Of a stretch of DNA of 64,000 nucleotides, positions 8,563-16,463 are shown in pieces. Below the pieces are notes generated by a model. That model had not been told where the DNA came from. It searched no databases and saw only the letters and a program-made list of their open reading frames with translations. This DNA is from Haloflavibacter putidus (GTDB lineage: Bacteria > Bacteroidota > Bacteroidia > Flavobacteriales > Flavobacteriaceae). The stretch is taken from positions 186,001 through 250,000 of the forward strand of contig NZ_VIAR01000003.1 of NCBI RefSeq assembly GCF_006546625.1, given 5' to 3'. A program made the position numbers and the translations under genes. The number at the start of each line of letters is the position of its first letter. The stretch's first letter is position 1.

Positions 8563-10752
8563 CTACTTTCTTTTATTTCGTTTGTTTTTCTTCTTTTTAT
8601 TGGTTGCATTTTTTTTGGGATGAACCAATTTCATTTCGTCTATCAAATGGGTTGCGTTTGCATATTTATCTATGATAAATAAGATGTAACGTGCATCTAC
8701 CATTATGTTTCTAGAAATTATTGGGTCGTAATAATAATCGCTCATTGTGCCTTCCCAAACACGGTCAAAATTTAAACCAATTAGGTTTCCGTGGGCGTCA
8801 ATTACCGGACTGCCGGAGTTTCCGCCAGTAGTATGGTTGGTGCCAATAAAGTTTACCGGTAGTTTACCATTTTCGGCATATTGGCCGTAATCTTTGTTTT
8901 CGTACAAATCAATTAATTTTTGCGGTACGTCAAACTCATAATCGTCTTCTACATATTTTTGCATCACGCCTTCCAGATGGGTTACCGGTTCGTAATAAAC
9001 CGCGTCTTTAGGACTGTAACCTTTTACTTGACCATAAGTTACACGCAAAGTACCGTTGGCATTTGGAAAAATTCTATCGCTTTTTGAGCTTAACTCTACA
9101 ATGGCTTTCATATATTCTTTTTGCAAAGCATCAATTTCCATTCTTTTGCTCTGGTAGGTTGGCAATACAGCACTATAAAACTTCTCTGCTTGTTTTTTTA
9201 CAAAAGCATAACCCGGATCTTCATTTAATTTAGAAACAATTTCTTGCGGAGAACCTTGCATCAATTCTTCAACATCTGCATAAGTTGTCAGGGCAGAATT
9301 GTTATAAATTTTCTCGGTTAATTGTTCTTTGTCTTTTTGCTGAAGTCCGTTTGCTAAAAATTCTTCTGGCATATTTTCAGCATAAAATTCAATTACTTTT
9401 TCAAAAACCTTTTCATCTACTTTTGCGCTATAATCTTTGTATCCAGATTCAAAACGATTGAGTAAACTCTCTTTTCTGTCGGTAAAAGATTGTTCGCCGC
9501 GGTTATCTAAAACTTGTTCTAATTGGTATAGTTGAAAACCGTTTCGCAAGAGTTCTACATTACGTAAGAAAGCTTCAGAAAACAGATTGTAAGCCAAGTC
9601 ATAATCTTTAAATTCGGCGTAAGCCTTATCAAAATCCTTTAAAATATGTCCGTACTTATCTTGTAAACCTTTAGCTTTTACTTGCTGCATAAACTCTTTT
9701 TCCTGGTCTTTTTTAATGCCTACCACATTGGTGTTGGTAAGACCTTGACTTTCGCCAATCCATTTTTTGTGGTAATTGGCAATGCTTGCATATTTGGAAG
9801 CATATTTTATTTTTATTTCTTGGTCTTTACGCATAAAAACATCTTGCTCTTTTAGAGCGACTTCGCGCAGACCAATTCTTGCCGGGTTTATGGTTTCTAC
9901 CAATTGCTCGATGGCAACGGCCGGCAAATACTCATCTGTAGTCCCCGGAAACCCGAAAACCAAAGTAAAATCATCTTCGGCAACGCCGTCTAAACTTACC
10001 GGTAAATAATGTTTTGGCGTGTATGGCACGTTGTCTTCGCTATACTCTGCAGGACGATTATTTTTATCTGCATAAATTCTAAACAAAGAAAAATCGCCGG
10101 TGTGTCTTGGCCACATCCAGTTATCTGTGTCAGAACCATATTTACCTATAGAAGAAGGCGGCGCGCCTACCAATCTTATGTCTTTAAAAGTCTCTACGCG
10201 AAATAACATAAATTGGTTGCCGTCGTAAAATGTGCTAACACGATTGGTTTGCCATTCTTCTTTGGGAGAATTGTTTACTACTTTTTGTTTGTTTTGTGCA
10301 ATTATTTGTTGGCGTTCTTCTTCTGAAGAAGCGTTTTCTGTTCCTTCTAATACTTTTTTTGTAACATCAGAAATTTCTACTATAAAAGTTACCGTCATTC
10401 CCGGGTTGGCCAATTCTTCGTCGAGGTTTTTGGCCCAAAATCCATCAGTCAAATAATCGTTTTCTACGGTAGAGTGCGATTGTATCTGGCTGTAACCGCA
10501 GTGGTGATTGGTTAATAATAAGCCTTTCGGCGAAATTACCTCAGAGGTGCAACCGCCGTTAAAATGCGGCACGGCATCTTTTAAGCTACTTTGGTTAACG
10601 CTGTAAATATCTGCAGCGCTCATTTTCATGCCCAAATTTTGCATTTCGGTTTCGTTCATTCCTTCTAAAAGGGAGGGAATCCACATGCCGCCTTGTTGCG
10701 CACACATTGGGAAAGCGAGAAGGAGAATAAATAATTTAATAAGTTTCATCAT
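8563..10752 (-). CDS. dpp11: S46 family dipeptidyl peptidase, DPP11-like
   Basis: The 729-residue protein has a signal peptide (about residues 1-18, hydrophobic IKLFILLLAFPMCA) and all S46 hallmarks: TNHHCGYS near residue 85, DTDNWMWPRHTGDF, and Ser646 in GGNSGSP. The S1 specificity residue is Arg664 in NFDRVW. In the family Arg at this place marks DPP11, which prefers Asp or Glu at P1, so this enzyme should release acidic dipeptides and complement the DPP7-like paralogue at 4007-6148. The C-terminus ends in a Lys/Asn-rich tail (about the last 18 residues) not seen in the paralogue. A hairpin terminator follows at 8509-8544. Confidence 0.9.
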   Translation of the reverse strand: MMKLIKLFILLLAFPMCAQQGGMWIPSLLEGMNETEMQNLGMKMSAADIYSVNQSSLKDAVPHFNGGCTSEVISPKGLLLTNHHCGYSQIQSHSTVENDYLTDGFWAKNLDEELANPGMTVTFIVEISDVTKKVLEGTENASSEEERQQIIAQNKQKVVNNSPKEEWQTNRVSTFYDGNQFMLFRVETFKDIRLVGAPPSSIGKYGSDTDNWMWPRHTGDFSLFRIYADKNNRPAEYSEDNVPYTPKHYLPVSLDGVAEDDFTLVFGFPGTTDEYLPAVAIEQLVETINPARIGLREVALKEQDVFMRKDQEIKIKYASKYASIANYHKKWIGESQGLTNTNVVGIKKDQEKEFMQQVKAKGLQDKYGHILKDFDKAYAEFKDYDLAYNLFSEAFLRNVELLRNGFQLYQLEQVLDNRGEQSFTDRKESLLNRFESGYKDYSAKVDEKVFEKVIEFYAENMPEEFLANGLQQKDKEQLTEKIYNNSALTTYADVEELMQGSPQEIVSKLNEDPGYAFVKKQAEKFYSAVLPTYQSKRMEIDALQKEYMKAIVELSSKSDRIFPNANGTLRVTYGQVKGYSPKDAVYYEPVTHLEGVMQKYVEDDYEFDVPQKLIDLYENKDYGQYAENGKLPVNFIGTNHTTGGNSGSPVIDAHGNLIGLNFDRVWEGTMSDYYYDPIISRNIMVDARYILFIIDKYANATHLIDEMKLVHPKKNATNKKKKNKRNKRK

Positions 10753-10947
10753 GGTATTGTAATTAAAAATTAAATCAGAATAGGGAAAAATCTTTTAGCC
10801 TGCAAAATACTAAATTTTGTTGGTTTTTGTTAGCAGGTTTACCCGTTTAAATTTTACTTAGATATTAATTATAGCGCGCAACGTAGTGAGGTTTAAATGT
10901 TAAAACACCACAATTCGGACTAATTTTGAATACAATAACATATTTAC

Positions 10948-10967
10948 ACTAACTACTGTTTGTTAGT
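10948..10967. promoter_or_regulatory. Inverted repeat, possible TetR operator
   Basis: actaac at 10948-10953 and gttagt at 10962-10967 form a 20-bp inverted repeat just upstream of the paaK remnant and the broken tetR gene. A -7-like TAATTTTG stands at 10921-10928. TetR regulators often bind such repeats in their own promoter. This is an inference from position. Confidence 0.35.
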
Positions 10968-10987
10968 TTTTAATAAAAAAGTACTTT

Positions 10988-11165
10988 ATGTATCAAAAAG
11001 ACATAGAACCCTACCACTAGAAAAGTTGCGAAAATTACAAAGTGAGCGCTTAGTAAAATTGGTGAATCGCATTTATAAAACAGTCTCATTTTACAAAAGA
11101 CAATTCGATTTGCACGGCGGACATCTCAAAGATATAAACTCTATAGAAATACAATTAAAAGCTTA
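10988..11165 (+). pseudogene. paaK: Remnant of phenylacetate-CoA ligase N-terminus
   Basis: An ATG at 10988 starts MYQKDIEP and hits a stop after ten codons. Shifting the frame by one base at about 11010 restores the typical PaaK beginning: LPLEKLRKLQSERL, then VKLVNRIYKTVSFYKRQFD. PaaK converts phenylacetate to its CoA ester, the entry step of the paa pathway. Similarity fades near residue 60, and the remaining 370 or so residues of a normal ligase, with the AMP-binding motifs, are absent. The gene is therefore both frameshifted and truncated. The broken TetR gene follows directly. If the pathway still works, another ligase must exist outside the window. Confidence 0.78.
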
Positions 11166-11221
11166 CAACAGCATTAAAAAAAGTAACGTAGGCAAAACAC
11201 AACGCATAAAAGATTTACGCC

Positions 11222-11810
11222 ATGCCTAAACCAAAAAAACATAATAAACGTCGTGAAGAAATTTTGCAAGTGGCGGCTAAACTTTTTAACGAAAAAGGCT
11301 ATAAAGCAACTTCTTGTAAAAGATATTGCCACGGTTGCAGGTACTGAGGCTGCCAGTTTGTACAACCATATTAAAAACAAGCAGGAAATTTTACAGGTAT
11401 TGCTTTTAGCTGTAGCCGAAAAATTTAACGTTGCTATAGATGCTATTTCTGTAAAGAAAATTGCGTCTAAACAAAAACTAAAACAAATAATAGAAGCGCA
11501 TTTAGAAATTGCTTTTGAGCACAGACAAAGCGTACATCTTATTCTGCACGATTGGAAAGAGCTGGAAGAAGAGCAAAAACAAACTTTTTTAACTTTACGG
11601 AACGATTACCAAAATAAATTTCAAAAAATTATAGAAGACGGTATAGAAAGCGGGTGTTTAAAAAATATAAATCCAGTCTTGCAATTACAGCATATTTTAT
11701 CTTCCTTAAGATGGATTTACAACCCGGAACTCTACAAAAAACCAGTCGAAATAAATTTGGAAGAATATAAAGAAACCGTACTCAATTTGCTATTTAACGG
11801 TATTTTTTAA
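11222..11810 (+). pseudogene. TetR family regulator disrupted by a +1 frameshift
   Basis: From the ATG at 11222 the frame encodes MPKPKKHNKRREEILQVAAK and continues LFNEKGYKATS, a typical TetR helix-turn-helix start. It then runs out at 11345. The rest of the HTH (VKDIATVAGTEAASLYNHI) and the ligand-binding domain continue in the next frame to 11810. Removing one T in the run at 11312-11315 joins both parts into a protein of about 195 residues. TetR-type repressors control paa genes in several bacteria, so this may be the paa regulator. Either it is a real null allele or there is a sequencing error. The neighbouring paaK remnant makes real decay plausible. Confidence 0.8.
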
Positions 11811-11871
11811 GTGTACTCTTGCAATATTTGGGAAAAGCTTGCATTTTCATGGGAATATAGGTCGAAAATAC

Positions 11872-11879
11872 TATTTTTG
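11872..11879 (+). promoter_or_regulatory. Bacteroidetes -7 box upstream of the E2 gene
   Basis: TATTTTTG matches the TAnnTTTG -7 consensus of Bacteroidetes sigma-A promoters and lies 38 bp before the E2 start codon. No clear -33 TTTG at the ideal spacing is visible. Confidence 0.4.
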
Positions 11880-11916
11880 TTAGCACACGAATTATAACGA
11901 TTACATAAGTTTATTT

Positions 11917-13233
11917 ATGTCTACAATAGAATTTAAACTTCCCAAAATGGGAGAAAGTATTTCCAAAGGAACCATCATAAATTGGTTGGTTAGCGAAGGA
12001 GATAGCATAGAAAAAGACCAGATCATCCTGGAAGTTGCTACAGATAAAGTAGATTCTGAAGTGCCCGCCCCGGTAAATGGAAAAATCATTAAAATAATTG
12101 CCCAAGCAGATGAAGTAGTGCAAGTAGGGCAAGTAATTGCAAATATCGAAGCTTCCAGTGATCAATCGGTTAAAGCAGATAACGCTTCCGCGGAAGCGAA
12201 AAAAGCAACTCCAAAATCTACAAAGCCCAAACCACCTGAAAAGAAACCAGTTTCAAGCTCTACTTCGAAATCATCTTCAACTTCGCAAAGTTATACCGTA
12301 AACAAAAATCAAAATACTTACATCTCGCCGCTTATTCAAAATATTGCGATAGATTATCATATTGGTTATGAAGAGCTGGCGCGAATTCCGGCAACGGGGC
12401 ACGAAGGTCGTTTACGAAAAAGCGATGTTTATAAATATATAGAAGAAGGCAGGCCGGCACAATTTGCGCAGGCCACGCCAGAAACAAATGGTTTTCAAGT
12501 TCCCGATTTAAAATTGGACAAAGGCAAAGGAGAAATCATAGAAATGGATCGCATGCGCCAAATGATTGCCGATCATATGGTGTATTCCAAACACACTTCA
12601 CCACACGTTACCGCTTATGTAGAAGCAGATTTAACCGAAATGGTAAATTGGCGCAATGCAAATAAAAAGACTTTTCAAGATAAATATGGCGAAAAACTCA
12701 CATTTACGCCACTTTTTGTAGAAGCTGTAGCCAAAGCAGTAAAAGACTTCCCGATGATTAATGTGAGTGTAGATGGCAAAAACATCATTAAAAAAGAACA
12801 CATAAATATTGGGATGGCAACAGCCTTACCCAGCGGAAATTTAATTGTTCCCGTAGTAAAAGACGCCGATAAAAAAGATTTAAAAACGATTGCTGCGGAA
12901 GTAAATGCGCTTGCCGAAAAAGCCAGAAACAACAAGCTTAAACACGAAGAAACCAGCGGAAGTACGTTTACAATTTCTAACGTGGGCACGTTTGGAAGTT
13001 TAATGGGAACGCCAATTATCAATCAGCCGGAAGTAGCTATTTTGGCAACAGGAATCATCAAGAAACGTGCTGAGGTGATGGAATATGAAGATGGTGATAA
13101 AATTGAAATTAGAAGTATGATGTATTTATCACTTTCTTTTGATCACCGCGTGGTAGACGGTTTTCTTGGCGGAAGTTTTTTAAGAAGAGTAGCAGATTAT
13201 TTTGAAGATTTTAATGAAAAGCGGACGATTTGA
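11917..13233 (+). CDS. 2-oxoacid dehydrogenase complex E2 (dihydrolipoyl acyltransferase)
   Basis: This 438-residue acyltransferase is the core of a branched-chain or related 2-oxoacid dehydrogenase complex. Residues 1-80 are a lipoyl domain with the lipoylated Lys44 in VATDKVDSE. A flexible Ser/Lys/Pro-rich linker (about 92-133) leads to the E1/E3-binding domain (about 135-172, with GHEGRLRKSDVYKYI). The catalytic domain fills about 200-438 and ends with SFDHRVVDG, where His410 is the active-site base. The fused E1 of the same complex is encoded 700 bp downstream at 13934. E3 is not in the window. The TGA stop overlaps the ATG of a small repeat ORF (TGATG at 13231-13235). Confidence 0.9.
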   Translation: MSTIEFKLPKMGESISKGTIINWLVSEGDSIEKDQIILEVATDKVDSEVPAPVNGKIIKIIAQADEVVQVGQVIANIEASSDQSVKADNASAEAKKATPKSTKPKPPEKKPVSSSTSKSSSTSQSYTVNKNQNTYISPLIQNIAIDYHIGYEELARIPATGHEGRLRKSDVYKYIEEGRPAQFAQATPETNGFQVPDLKLDKGKGEIIEMDRMRQMIADHMVYSKHTSPHVTAYVEADLTEMVNWRNANKKTFQDKYGEKLTFTPLFVEAVAKAVKDFPMINVSVDGKNIIKKEHINIGMATALPSGNLIVPVVKDADKKDLKTIAAEVNALAEKARNNKLKHEETSGSTFTISNVGTFGSLMGTPIINQPEVAILATGIIKKRAEVMEYEDGDKIEIRSMMYLSLSFDHRVVDGFLGGSFLRRVADYFEDFNEKRTI

Positions 13234-13334
13234 TGCAGGACATTTTGAAACAGGAGGTTTTGAGACAAGACGGTTTGAAACATGACGAATTGAAACACGA
13301 AAGTTTGAAACAGGACTTTTGGAAACAGGACTAA
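13233..13334 (+). CDS. Small ORF encoded by a 15-bp tandem repeat
   Basis: Six tandem 15-bp units (consensus GACnnTTTGAAACAG) fill 13239-13328 and keep a reading frame open. The frame starts at an ATG that overlaps the E2 stop (TGATG) and encodes 33 residues, MQDILKQEVLRQDGLKHDEL and on to SLKQDFWKQD. Each repeat gives a pentapeptide of the form D-x-L-K-Q. The units differ mostly in two codon positions (the x residue). I recognise no family. It could be a real translationally coupled peptide or a non-coding satellite whose length of 15 bp happens to keep frame. Confidence 0.45.
   Translation: MQDILKQEVLRQDGLKHDELKHESLKQDFWKQD
13239..13331 (+). repeat. 15-bp tandem repeat, six units
   Basis: Units gacattttgaaacag, gaggttttgagacaa, gacggtttgaaacat, gacgaattgaaacac, gaaagtttgaaacag and gacttttggaaacag stand head to tail and end with a partial gac. 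The core TTTGAAACA is most conserved. The array begins six bases after the stop codon of the E2 gene. Confidence 0.9.
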
Positions 13335-13391
13335 ATAAAATTTGATGCGAAGACATAATTTAAAAAAATTACAGATATAGATCTTTTTGTC

Positions 13392-13433
13392 ATACTGAAC
13401 GATGCCGTCCGATAGGCGGTATTGATTCAGTAT
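13392..13433. repeat. Imperfect hairpin repeat
   Basis: atactgaa (13392-13399) and ttcagtat (13426-13433) enclose a GC-richer core, preceded by TGTC. This resembles the short dispersed TGTC-type hairpins found between genes elsewhere in the window (3931, 13756). It may stop transcription after the E2 gene. Confidence 0.45.
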
Positions 13434-13462
13434 CTAATTTATAATGCTGTTAAAAGGAATTC

Positions 13463-13753
13463 ATCAATAGTTATGTATATATCTTAACCAATAAAGTAAA
13501 AGGAACTCTTTATGTTGGAGTTACAGGAAATATAGAAAGAAGAATTTTTGAGCATAAGAATAAATTGATTGAAGGATTTACAAAAAAATATAACTTAAAG
13601 AAATTAGTTTTTTATCAAGAATTCTCCCAGATAGGAGAAGCTCTCAAGAGAGAGAAACAATTGAAGAATTGGAAAAGACAATGGAAAATTGAATTGATAG
13701 AAGAAAAAAATAAGGAATGGGAGGATTTAGCAAGCAATTGGAATGTAGAGTAG
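13463..13753 (+). CDS. GIY-YIG nuclease family protein without a standard start codon
   Basis: The frame encodes SYVYILTNKVKGTLYVGVTG followed by NIERRIFEHK, the GIY-YIG nuclease core (here YVY...YVG), and ends with the EALKREKQLKNWKRQWK helix typical of the small single-domain UPF0213-like group. These stand-alone proteins are about 90 residues long. The expected start MNSYVYIL reads ATC AAT AGT TAT here, and no ATG, GTG or TTG occurs in frame before codon 35 (TTG at 13565). Either an ATC codon is used or the start has been lost and the gene is decaying. It lies between the E2 and E1 genes on the same strand. Its function in the cell is unknown. Confidence 0.65.
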   Translation: MNSYVYILTNKVKGTLYVGVTGNIERRIFEHKNKLIEGFTKKYNLKKLVFYQEFSQIGEALKREKQLKNWKRQWKIELIEEKNKEWEDLASNWNVE

Positions 13754-13755
13754 AG

Positions 13756-13776
13756 ATTCTGGGTCAAGCCCAGAAT
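13756..13776. terminator. Hairpin of the TGACA repeat type
   Basis: attctggg and cccagaat pair perfectly around tcaag and are followed by TGACA. The loop and the trailing TGACA are the same as in the hairpin at 3931-3954. It directly follows the GIY-YIG gene. Confidence 0.5.
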
Positions 13777-13933
13777 GACAAACTAATAGTCAATTTAAAC
13801 TATATTACTTCGATTCTCAGCTAAATAAAAATTTAAATTATACGATTATCAATAAATTATAAAAGTTACGACTTAGCGAGATTGAGAAGAAAAACACAAA
13901 ACGTCATGTTTCGTGATTCTAAAAAAATAAAAA

Positions 13934-16036
13934 ATGATAAAAAAAGATATACTAAAAAAAGCATTCTCCAACCTTTGTACCGCGAAGGCTTTAACAGAGT
14001 TATATGAAGAAAATTTTAAAACGGTTTCTAAATATGTACACGCTACTTCGCGTGGGCACGAAGTGATTCAAATGGCGGTGGGAATGCAGTTATTTCCGCA
14101 AGATTATGTTTTTCCCTATTATCGGGACGACTCGATTTTACTGTCTATCGGGATGCAACCTAAAGATCTCATGTTGCAAGTTTTGGCCAAAAAAGAAGAT
14201 CCGTTTTCTGGTGGGCGCACCTATTATTCGCATCCCAGTCTAAAAGATGCCGATAAACCTAAGATTCCGCACCAGAGTTCTGCTACGGGAATGCAAGCCA
14301 TTCCGGCTACAGGCGTTGCTTTAGGGTTTCATTACCGCGAAGGAGGCGATTTATTTACGGAAGATGAAAAATACGCGTTTTATAAAGAAATGGGGCAAGA
14401 AGAAGCTTTGGTGAATGGCGAGAAACCAGTTGTGGTTTGTTCGTTAGGAGACGCCAGTGTTACCGAAGGGGAAATAGCAGAAGCTTTTCAAATGGCTGCG
14501 CTTAAAAAATTACCTATTTTATATGTGGTGCAAGATAACGGCTGGGATATTTCTGCTAACGAAGCCGAAACTCGCGCCCAAAATGCGGCAGAATATGCAC
14601 AAGGATTTAAAGGTTTAGAAGCCGTTTCTATAGACGGAACCAATTTTGAAGAAAGTTATACCACGGTTCAAAATGCGTTGAAAACCATCCGTAAAGAAAG
14701 AAGACCAATGTTGATTCACGCTAAAGTCCCGTTATTGAATCACCATACTTCCGGCGTGCGAATGGAATTTTATCGCGATGATTTAGAGGAAGCGAAAACC
14801 CGCGATCCGTTTCCGAAAATGAAAGACTATTTATCTAAAAATAATTTTACGGAAGATGAGTTGGAAGCGATTGAAGCCTTGGCGCGCGTAAAAGTAAAAG
14901 AACACTACCAAGAAGCTTTAGCTGCAGAGAACCCGAAACCAGAAGATTTATTTACGCATGATTTTGCACCAACGCCGATTACCGAAGAAAAAGGAGAACG
15001 CTCTCCCGAAGGCGCCGAAAAAGTGGTGATGGTAGATTGTGCGTTGTTTGCCATTGAAGAACTGATGAAAAAACACAAAGAATGCTTGTTGTACGGCCAA
15101 GATGTTGGCGGAAGATTGGGCGGTGTGTTTAGAGAAGCGGCTACTTTGGCACAAAAATTTGGAGACAATCGCGTGTTTAATACACCAATTCAAGAAGCCT
15201 TTATAGTGGGGTCCACCGTTGGGATCTCGGCGGTAGGATTAAAACCCATTGTTGAGGTACAATTTGCAGATTATATCTGGCCGGGACTCAATCAGTTATT
15301 TACAGAAGTTAGCAGAAGCTGTTATTTATCTAACGGCAAATGGCCGGTTTCTATGGTATTACGTGTTCCAATTGGCGCTTATGGCAGTGGCGGACCTTAT
15401 CATTCTTCTTCCGTAGAAAGTGTGGTGAGCAACATTCGCGGACTCAAAATTGCGTACCCGAGCAATGGAGCCGATTTAAAAGGTTTGATGAAAGCCGCTT
15501 ATTACGACCCTAATCCGGTAGTAATTTTTGAACACAAAGGTTTATATTGGAGTAAAGTGCCCGGAACTAAAGGTGCAACCTCTGTAGAACCTAGCGAAGA
15601 TTATGTATTGCCGTTTGGTAAAGCTTGGGTTTTACAAGAAATCTGGAAGCAAGAAGACAAAGAAACCCTTAGTATTATTACCTACGGAATGGGCGTGCAT
15701 TGGGCGATGAACGCTTCCGCGGAATTAAATATGCAAGATCAAATAGAAGTAGTAGATTTACGAACCTTGCATCCTCTAGATGAGGAAACCATTATGAAAT
15801 CCGTAAAGAAATGCGGCAAATGTTTGGTTGTAACCGAAGAACCTTCAGATAATACCTTTGCAAGAGCTTTATCGGGTAAAATTCAGGAAGAATGCTTTAA
15901 ATCATTGGACGCTCCGGTAATGACAATTGGTTCAGAGAATATGCCAGCAATTCCGTTAAACTCCACTTTAGAAGAAACCATGATTCCTTCAACGGAGAAA
16001 GTAAAGAAGAAGATAAAGGAGTTGGTGGATTATTAA
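13934..16036 (+). CDS. Branched-chain type 2-oxoacid dehydrogenase E1, fused alpha-beta
   Basis: This 700-residue protein joins E1 alpha and E1 beta, which are separate genes in most bacteria. The alpha half (about 1-340) binds thiamine diphosphate through GDASVTEGE (Gly172-Asp173) and the downstream QDNGWDIS. The beta half (about 365-700) begins VMVDCALFAIEELMKK and carries the GQDVGGRLGGVFR, NTPIQEAFIVG and VQFADYIWPGLNQL blocks. E1 decarboxylates the 2-oxoacid (for example from Val, Leu or Ile) and loads the acyl group onto the lipoyl domain of the E2 encoded upstream at 11917. Such fusions are common in Bacteroidetes and feed branched fatty-acid synthesis. A hairpin terminator follows. 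Confidence 0.9.
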   Translation: MIKKDILKKAFSNLCTAKALTELYEENFKTVSKYVHATSRGHEVIQMAVGMQLFPQDYVFPYYRDDSILLSIGMQPKDLMLQVLAKKEDPFSGGRTYYSHPSLKDADKPKIPHQSSATGMQAIPATGVALGFHYREGGDLFTEDEKYAFYKEMGQEEALVNGEKPVVVCSLGDASVTEGEIAEAFQMAALKKLPILYVVQDNGWDISANEAETRAQNAAEYAQGFKGLEAVSIDGTNFEESYTTVQNALKTIRKERRPMLIHAKVPLLNHHTSGVRMEFYRDDLEEAKTRDPFPKMKDYLSKNNFTEDELEAIEALARVKVKEHYQEALAAENPKPEDLFTHDFAPTPITEEKGERSPEGAEKVVMVDCALFAIEELMKKHKECLLYGQDVGGRLGGVFREAATLAQKFGDNRVFNTPIQEAFIVGSTVGISAVGLKPIVEVQFADYIWPGLNQLFTEVSRSCYLSNGKWPVSMVLRVPIGAYGSGGPYHSSSVESVVSNIRGLKIAYPSNGADLKGLMKAAYYDPNPVVIFEHKGLYWSKVPGTKGATSVEPSEDYVLPFGKAWVLQEIWKQEDKETLSIITYGMGVHWAMNASAELNMQDQIEVVDLRTLHPLDEETIMKSVKKCGKCLVVTEEPSDNTFARALSGKIQEECFKSLDAPVMTIGSENMPAIPLNSTLEETMIPSTEKVKKKIKELVDY

Positions 16037-16060
16037 TATTTCAATTGATACTTTTATAAA

Positions 16061-16094
16061 AAAAAACCAATCTGTTGCTGCGGATTGGTTTTTT
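16061..16094 (+). terminator. Terminator after the E1 gene
   Basis: aaaaaaccaatc pairs with gattggtttttt around a ten-base loop, 25 bp after the E1 stop codon, with a strong T-run on the plus strand. Confidence 0.85.
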
Positions 16095-16200
16095 GTTTTT
16101 TTAGAAATAGTTGCTACTACACTTTATATTCTTTGAAATTTACTTTTAGCAATATAAACGGAATAGCAATCAATAGTTTATATCGAATTTGTGTGTTTAT

Positions 16201-16325
16201 TAACCGCCGCGTTAGGGATTGCAGCGGTTACCCTGCAGGGAGCGGTAGCGAACCGAAGCGTAAAAGCGGAAAGCCCGACCCCTCCCCAATTTTAAAAGGG
16301 GAGGGGAAACGCCCAGATAACCGCC
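16201..16325. repeat. Dispersed REP-like element, copy 1, with flanking 8-bp direct repeats
   Basis: The element (about 16209-16314) starts GCGTTAGGGATTGCAGCGG, contains AGCGGAAAGCCCGACCCC and ends in a hairpin cctccccaatt/aaggggagggg followed by ACGCCC. TAACCGCC stands at both edges (16201-16208 and 16318-16325), which could be a target-site duplication. A second copy with the same order of blocks is at 47475-47645. The 427-bp gap 16037-16463 otherwise holds only the terminator and about 120 bp of A/T-rich DNA with no convincing gene. Bases 16127-16200 on the minus strand could encode a short hydrophobic tail (RYKLLIAIPFILLKVNF), which is too little to call. Confidence 0.75.
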
Positions 16326-16463
16326 TTGTTTATAGAATTGTTTAAAAATAATTATGTAAAATTTTGTACGCTGGTTAAAGCGGCTATAAAAATGCTGGTT
16401 TTAAGTTGGTTTCGCGTTATTTACGGTATATTGTAAAATTATAAAAAAAAGATAGGTTTTAAT

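Noticed and set aside
13239-13331. CRISPR-like array after the E2 gene
   Set aside because: The unit is only 15 bp with no spacers, the copies vary and there are no cas genes. It is a simple tandem repeat.
13287-13915. Possible inverted pair GAAACATGACG (about 13287) and CGTCATGTTTC (about 13903)
   Set aside because: An 11-bp match across 600 bp could be chance or a by-product of the 15-bp array. I see no further pairing around it.
16127-16200. Short minus-strand hydrophobic frame (RYKLLIAIPFILLKVNF...) at the edge of the REP-like element
   Set aside because: It may be the tail of a lost membrane-protein gene, but no continuation is found on the other side of the element, and the length is too short.
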